A stretch of 42,321 bases of DNA from positions 1-42,321 of the forward strand of contig CACJKA010000011.1 of the NCBI GenBank assembly GCA_902593945.1, in the 5' to 3' direction. This stretch comes from an uncultured Candidatus Poseidoniales archaeon (GTDB lineage: Archaea; Thermoplasmatota; Poseidoniia; Poseidoniales; Thalassarchaeaceae). Under the pieces are notes generated by a model. The model saw only the letters and a program-made list of their open reading frames with translations, was not told the DNA's origin and ran no database searches. Shown here piece after piece: positions 36,305 through 42,321 of this stretch (the first letter of the stretch is position 1; each line of letters starts with the position of its first letter). The translations under genes and the position numbers were made by a program.

Positions 36305-37984
36305 ATGAAGAGACTTCTAGGCCATCCGTTCAATAGCAGAGTCTACAAGATTTATTTGTCTCTATTGTTTGTATTTTCATTCATTCCTCTATCGGTTTCA
36401 GCGGCAGGAGGTTCATCAGGAGGGTCTTGGAAGGCTGCTGAGATGCCTAGTTGGGCCGTTACTGTGGCTATCATTATTTTAGTAGCAGTTTATGCATTAA
36501 TTGTTTTTGAATTGGTTCACAGAGCACTAGCTGCAGCGTTAGGAGGTATTGCAACAGTTGCTGCACTACATGTTGCCACATACTATTCTCCGGAAAAAAG
36601 TACATTATTAGATGGTGAAAAATTACTCGGACCGGATTTAATGACTATTATGACATGGATTGATTGGGAAACAATCGGGCTTCTAATAGGCATGATGGTT
36701 ATGGTCGATATTCTCTCGAAAACAGGTCTATTTGAGTGGGCTGCTGTCCAAGCATATGCTCGCAGCGGAGGCTCGATATGGAGATTGACATTTATTCTAT
36801 GTGTCATTACTGCTGTATTCTCAGCATTACTTGATAACGTAACCACTATTTTGTTGATAGTGCCTGTGACGATACAAATTTGTAAGGTGTTAGATTTAGA
36901 ACCTGTCCCGTTAATTATAGCAGAGGTCATGTTCTCTAATATTGGTGGTGCCGCAACTCAGATTGGAGATCCTCCAAACATTATTATCGGCGCACAATTA
37001 TCCAATCAAAGCCTCAGTGGAACTATATTAGAAGCAGAGAGTATTGGTTTTATTGATTTCATCATTCATGTTGCTCCAGCGGTATTGATTGCGATGGTTC
37101 CTGCATTTTGGTTGTTGAGGATTATCGAAAAACCAGGGCTATCAGGATACAGGAGAAGAAATGTCGATTTACTAAAAATTCAATATGGGATTAAAGACGT
37201 TGAACTACTTAAGAAATCAGGTGCTATTTTGATAGTAGTAATTCTACTCTTCTTTGCACATTCTCAGATTTCTCATCCTTTATCGTCAGTTGCTATAATT
37301 GCTATAGCCGGAGCCGTTGTAATGCTTCTAGTGACGTCACCACATCATGTTGAAGAACAATTAGATTCTGTAGAATGGACTACAATAATTTTCTTTGCTG
37401 GTTTATTTATTATGATTCATGGGCTTGAATTCATGGGCTTGATTGAGATGATCGCAGATCTAATTTCAGATACTGTGTCTCGAGCATCTGAAGGAAATAG
37501 ATTGATGGTGGCTGTTTTGTTATTGCTATGGGTATCGGCAATTGCATCTGCATTCATTGACAATATCCCTTACACTGCAACTATGGTCCCAGTAGTAATT
37601 GAACTGGCATCAGATCCCACACTAGGTCTTGCATTAGGGCCTCTGGCATGGGCTTTAGCTCTTGGTGCCTGTCTCGGAGGAAATGGTACTATCATTGGTG
37701 CATCGGCTAACGTTGTTGCTGCAGGATTGGCTGAAGAATCAGGGAATGATATTTCATTTAATCGATTTTTCCGCACAGGTTTCCCAATTATGATACTTAC
37801 ACTGTTACTAGCGACAGTATATTGTGTAGTAAGATATGCCATTGAGTGGGCGAATCCAATAGTTCCATTCGTAATTATTACTCTATTGATTGTTGGTAGC
37901 CTAATGCTAACCCCGATGGTTTACAAGGATTTAGAGAATTTAGAGAATTTAGATTTGAAAAGTTTAGATTTAGAGTCTGAATAA
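36305..37984 (+). CDS. Ion transporter of the ArsB/NhaD superfamily (probable Na+/H+ antiporter)
   Basis: This 559-residue polytopic membrane protein has about twelve transmembrane helices after a signal-like first segment. Superfamily markers appear in both repeats: LLDNVTTILLIVPV then GGAATQIGDPPNIIIG in the first half, and FIDNIPYTATMVPVV then GACLGGNGTIIGASANVVAAGLA in the second. These re-entrant motifs are shared by NhaD Na+/H+ antiporters, ArsB arsenite permeases and the P protein. There are no arsenic-resistance neighbours, so sodium export is the likeliest job in a marine cell. The C-terminal tail ends in a short Leu-rich repeat (LENLENLDLKSLDLESE). Confidence 0.8.
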   Translation: MKRLLGHPFNSRVYKIYLSLLFVFSFIPLSVSAAGGSSGGSWKAAEMPSWAVTVAIIILVAVYALIVFELVHRALAAALGGIATVAALHVATYYSPEKSTLLDGEKLLGPDLMTIMTWIDWETIGLLIGMMVMVDILSKTGLFEWAAVQAYARSGGSIWRLTFILCVITAVFSALLDNVTTILLIVPVTIQICKVLDLEPVPLIIAEVMFSNIGGAATQIGDPPNIIIGAQLSNQSLSGTILEAESIGFIDFIIHVAPAVLIAMVPAFWLLRIIEKPGLSGYRRRNVDLLKIQYGIKDVELLKKSGAILIVVILLFFAHSQISHPLSSVAIIAIAGAVVMLLVTSPHHVEEQLDSVEWTTIIFFAGLFIMIHGLEFMGLIEMIADLISDTVSRASEGNRLMVAVLLLLWVSAIASAFIDNIPYTATMVPVVIELASDPTLGLALGPLAWALALGACLGGNGTIIGASANVVAAGLAEESGNDISFNRFFRTGFPIMILTLLLATVYCVVRYAIEWANPIVPFVIITLLIVGSLMLTPMVYKDLENLENLDLKSLDLESE

Positions 37985-38046
37985 ATTATAAAATTAGTTA
38001 CAATTATCTAAGATTTAAAACGTTCCAAAACTGTTTTTTAATGTTG

Positions 38047-38065
38047 TAACACAGTGTTATTTTTT
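38047..38065 (+). terminator. Possible terminator after the transporter gene
   Basis: TAACAC (38047-38052) and GTGTTA (38054-38059) are complementary around one base, followed directly by a run of six T (38060-38065). The stem is short once a real loop is allowed. The T-run is the stronger archaeal termination signal. Confidence 0.35.
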
Positions 38066-38071
38066 ACAAAA

Positions 38072-38081
38072 AAATATTTTT
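38072..38081 (+). promoter_or_regulatory. Candidate TATA box of the 23S-5S transcription unit
   Basis: An AAATATTTT element stands within a 60-bp very AT-rich stretch. Counting about 25 bases on places transcription start near 38100-38107, just before the first hairpin of the structured leader. Confidence 0.35.
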
Positions 38082-38104
38082 TCAATAATATCAGTTTCGC
38101 TATA

Positions 38105-38260
38105 CTCAGACCCCTTAAAGAGGGGGTCCCGACCCTTGACTTCATATACCAAAGGTAGGTCGCGAGGCTGCTTATAGTGCGCTTTGGTACTGCTATGTAT
38201 CAAGGTTAGTGGTTGAGACTGCTTCGCCCTGCGGGGAGACGGAGTGGTCTGAGATACCAG
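38105..38260 (+). other. Structured 5' leader of the pre-23S transcript (or independent ncRNA), function unknown
   Basis: This ~155-base segment is conspicuously richer in G+C than the preceding intergenic bases. It folds into three hairpins: GACCCC/GGGGTC at 38109-38128; TACCAAAG/CTTTGGTA at 38147-38189; and an 11-bp helix with wobbles, AGACTGCTTCG (38216-38226) with CGGAGTGGTCT (38240-38250), closed further out by GTATC/GATAC (38197-38201, 38253-38257). No tRNA, SRP RNA, RNase P RNA or clear box C/D signature was recognised. It directly precedes the processing stem. Confidence 0.5.
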
Positions 38261-38344
38261 AATTGATATGCCTGGACACCAGAGGACTCACAATGAGTCC
38301 CTGTGTTAAGATAATAAAATAGAAGTGGGAATGTAGAAATTAAT
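38261..38344 (+). other. Pre-23S processing stem, 5' strand, with bulge-helix-bulge
   Basis: AATTGATATGCC (38261-38272) pairs with GGCATATCAATT (41296-41307). TGGA (38273-38276) pairs with TCCA (41289-41292). CAC (38277-38279) is a 3-nt bulge, and CAGAGG (38280-38285) pairs with CCTCTG (41283-41288). Pairing continues imperfectly through CACAAT and CCCTGTGTTAA. The 4-bp helix between two 3-nt bulges on opposite strands is the canonical substrate of the archaeal splicing endonuclease. Confidence 0.85.
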
Positions 38345-41227
<2,883 letters not shown>

Positions 41228-41307
41228 TCAATTTCTTACACACACTAATATTAGTTAAATTAACACAGGGCTCTATTGTGGGCCTCTGTCCAATGGGCAT
41301 ATCAATT
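41228..41307 (+). other. Pre-23S processing stem, 3' strand
   Basis: Carries the complement of the 5' strand: TTAACACAGGG (from ~41257), CCTCTG (41283-41288), TCCA (41289-41292), the 3-nt bulge ATG (41293-41295) and GGCATATCAATT (41296-41307). Cleavage in the two bulges would release a pre-23S RNA and separate it from the 5S RNA, which starts about 18 bases downstream. Confidence 0.85.
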
Positions 41308-41324
41308 CATCACATTCGAAAGAG

Positions 41325-41454
41325 AGTTGTGCACGGCCATAGCGAAGGGGTACTACCCGGTCCCATATCGAACCCGGAAGTCAAACCCTTCTGCGTCATT
41401 TCCTGTACTGTGGTGCGAAAGCCCACGGGAACGTTTGTCGCTGTGCCACACTCT
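41325..41454 (+). rRNA. rrf: 5S ribosomal RNA
   Basis: Recognised from GGCCATAGCG at 41335-41344, CCCGGTCCCATATCGAACCCGG and GGAAGTCAAACCC in the loop B-C region, then GTACTGTGGTGCGAAAGCCC and CGGGAA in the E-D arm. (The first of these strings is split by helix III.) The closing helix is GTGCAC with GTGCCAC and continues outward through AGAGAG/CTCTCT (41321-41326, 41451-41456), beyond the usual mature ends, probably as a processing stem. Ends are therefore approximate. It lies downstream of 23S in the usual archaeal order. Confidence 0.9.
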
Positions 41455-41470
41455 CTTTCCTCCCCCGCAC

Positions 41471-41506
41471 AATTATAACATTCATGGGCGTAGCCATAAA
41501 ATGAAG
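41471..41506 (+). promoter_or_regulatory. Candidate TATA element and ribosome binding site of aIF6
   Basis: AATTATAACA at 41471-41480 is TATA-like and would place initiation near 41500. GAAGGAG at about 41503-41509 is a Shine-Dalgarno element 9 bases before the ATG at 41518. It lies just after 5S, so aIF6 can be transcribed apart from the rRNA. Confidence 0.4.
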
Positions 41507-41517
41507 GAGCCATCCAT

Positions 41518-42180
41518 ATGACAATTTCAACAGGAGATATATTAGGTAATTCTCAGGTAGGAGTTTACTTGAGCGTTATTGGAAACAATTTGTTTTATCC
41601 TTCATCTCTTGATAAACCTGCAATTGAAGAAATAGAACAGGCTTTCGATTTAGAGATGAATTCAATATTAATTGGAGGTTCATCTTTACTCGGTAGTTTA
41701 ATTGTAGGAAATAGCAAAGGAATAGCTGTTGCAGATATTGCAACAGAAGAAGATCTGGATATTCTATCTAGTTTCGGCGAAGTAGTAATCTTAGAAAGTG
41801 GAGTTAATGCTGCTGGAAATTTGGTAGAATGCAACGATTATGGTGCGGTAGTTAGCAAATCTATCCCTACACCTGGAGTCGAATTGATAGGTGAAGTCCT
41901 AGGTGTTAAAACAGCAAGAACTAGAGTTGCAGGTCAAGATACTGTAGGTTCTTTATTAGTCGCTAATAATAAAGGAATTCTTTCACATCCTGATGTGACA
42001 TCTTCCGAAGTCAAGGTGATTGAGTCCGTTATGAATGTACCAATTATGGTAGGTACGGTTTGTTTTGGTTCTCCTTATGTTGGTGCTGGATGTGTTACCT
42101 CTGAGAATAATGCTCTTGTCGGTTCAGGCTCAACAGGTCCTGAATTAAATCGTATTGAAGATGCATTAGGTTTAATTTGA
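41518..42180 (+). CDS. eif6: Translation initiation factor 6 (aIF6)
   Basis: A 220-residue protein of the pentein fold, the normal aIF6 length, with five repeated ~45-residue alpha/beta units. Marker segments are GNSQVGVYLSVIGNNLFYP near the start, then SLLGSLIVGNSKGIAVAD, LVECNDYGAVVS, TVGSLLVANNKGILSHPD, and the C-terminal GSPYVGAGCVTSENNALVG. aIF6 binds the large subunit at the uL14 face near the sarcin-ricin loop, keeping subunits apart and aiding 50S assembly. Its place next to 23S-5S is fitting. L31e and L39e, its frequent partners, are not seen downstream; instead a convergent gene abuts its stop codon. Confidence 0.95.
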   Translation: MTISTGDILGNSQVGVYLSVIGNNLFYPSSLDKPAIEEIEQAFDLEMNSILIGGSSLLGSLIVGNSKGIAVADIATEEDLDILSSFGEVVILESGVNAAGNLVECNDYGAVVSKSIPTPGVELIGEVLGVKTARTRVAGQDTVGSLLVANNKGILSHPDVTSSEVKVIESVMNVPIMVGTVCFGSPYVGAGCVTSENNALVGSGSTGPELNRIEDALGLI

Positions 42181-42321
42181 TTATATTGCAGTAGGCGCCA
42201 CATGATCATCGTCTTTATCTTCATTTTTTCTAACTCTGTTCCATACATTCTTCATCAATAATTCATGATGTAATTCGCAATAATGAAATCTTTTGTAAGC
42301 TTCTCTAAATGAATATGCTTT
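42181..42321 (-). CDS. C-terminal fragment of an unrecognised protein (5' end outside window)
   Basis: The minus-strand frame is open from the window edge to a TAA at 42183-42181, giving 46 residues: an aromatic/His-rich helix (FREAYKRFHYCELHHELLMK), then VWNRVRKNEDKDDDH and a short VAPTAI end. The stop directly abuts the aIF6 stop, tail to tail, the usual arrangement in this genome, which favours a true gene. No family is recognised from so short a piece. Confidence 0.5.
   Translation of the reverse strand, partial: KAYSFREAYKRFHYCELHHELLMKNVWNRVRKNEDKDDDHVAPTAI

Noticed and set aside
36305-37984. Arsenite efflux pump ArsB
   Set aside because: Motifs are shared with NhaD-type antiporters, no arsenic genes are nearby, and the setting is marine; ArsB cannot be excluded but is less likely.
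38105-38260. SRP RNA, RNase P RNA or tRNA gene
   Set aside because: No SRP helix 8 motif, no RNase P conserved regions, and no T-loop GGTTCRA or proper cloverleaf was found, although a TAGTGGTT string resembles a tRNA D-arm.

Overview
The window reads as a chromosome segment of a marine planktonic archaeon of the Thermoplasmata side of Euryarchaeota, most likely Marine Group II (Poseidoniia) or the related Group III. This is inferred from gene content by eye, not from a computed tree. Signs of an archaeon are translation initiation factor aIF6, an archaeal-type S15, a discriminating archaeal GluRS, the archaeal phosphorylating GAPDH with its SCNTTGL active site, RNase P protein Rpp21, archaeosine synthase, a UPF0201 protein, and a canonical bulge-helix-bulge around the 23S rRNA. 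Signs of the marine groups are the AT-rich, compact layout and several very large secreted proteins with acidic DxDxDG repeats or a single C-terminal membrane anchor. No phage, insertion sequence, CRISPR array or tRNA gene was seen.

Layout, left to right. Positions 1-2083 hold the 3' end of a TPR (probably STAND-type) regulator, facing a metallo-beta-lactamase-fold hydrolase. Positions 2261-7981 encode a 1906-residue secreted protein with about a dozen calcium-binding-type repeats. Positions 8023-12460 are small genes: two hypotheticals, a pyroglutamyl-peptidase/Nudix fusion, UPF0201, a membrane zinc-ribbon protein and DnaJ. Positions 12457-17856 contain a membrane-anchored surface protein divergent from archaeosine synthase, then ribosomal protein S15 and an unrecognised gene that may be a decayed RecJ/Cdc45-like protein. 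Positions 17857-25330 are a minus-strand cluster: an SGNH-fold surface protein, RNase HII, GluRS and a zinc-ribbon membrane protein. Positions 25423-28920 hold a small ORF, PheRS beta and an unusual GXGXG/glutamate-synthase-like fusion. Positions 29079-37984 run on the plus strand: GAPDH, a large membrane-anchored subtilase, adenylate kinase, RNase P protein, a CRM-domain (YhbY) protein and an ion transporter. Positions 38047-41454 hold the 23S and 5S rRNA genes with no 16S beside them, preceded by a structured leader and bracketed by a long processing stem. The window ends with aIF6 and the C-terminal fragment of a convergent gene.

Core information processing (tRNA charging and modification, rRNA and tRNA processing, ribosome assembly) is interleaved with envelope proteins. 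The points most worth a second look are the perfectly canonical bulge-helix-bulge in the pre-23S stem, the unexplained three-hairpin leader before it, the Pcp-Nudix fusion, the GXGXG fusion lacking glutamate-synthase iron-sulfur cysteines, the subtilase with Asp in its oxyanion position, and the S15-linked gene of unknown function.
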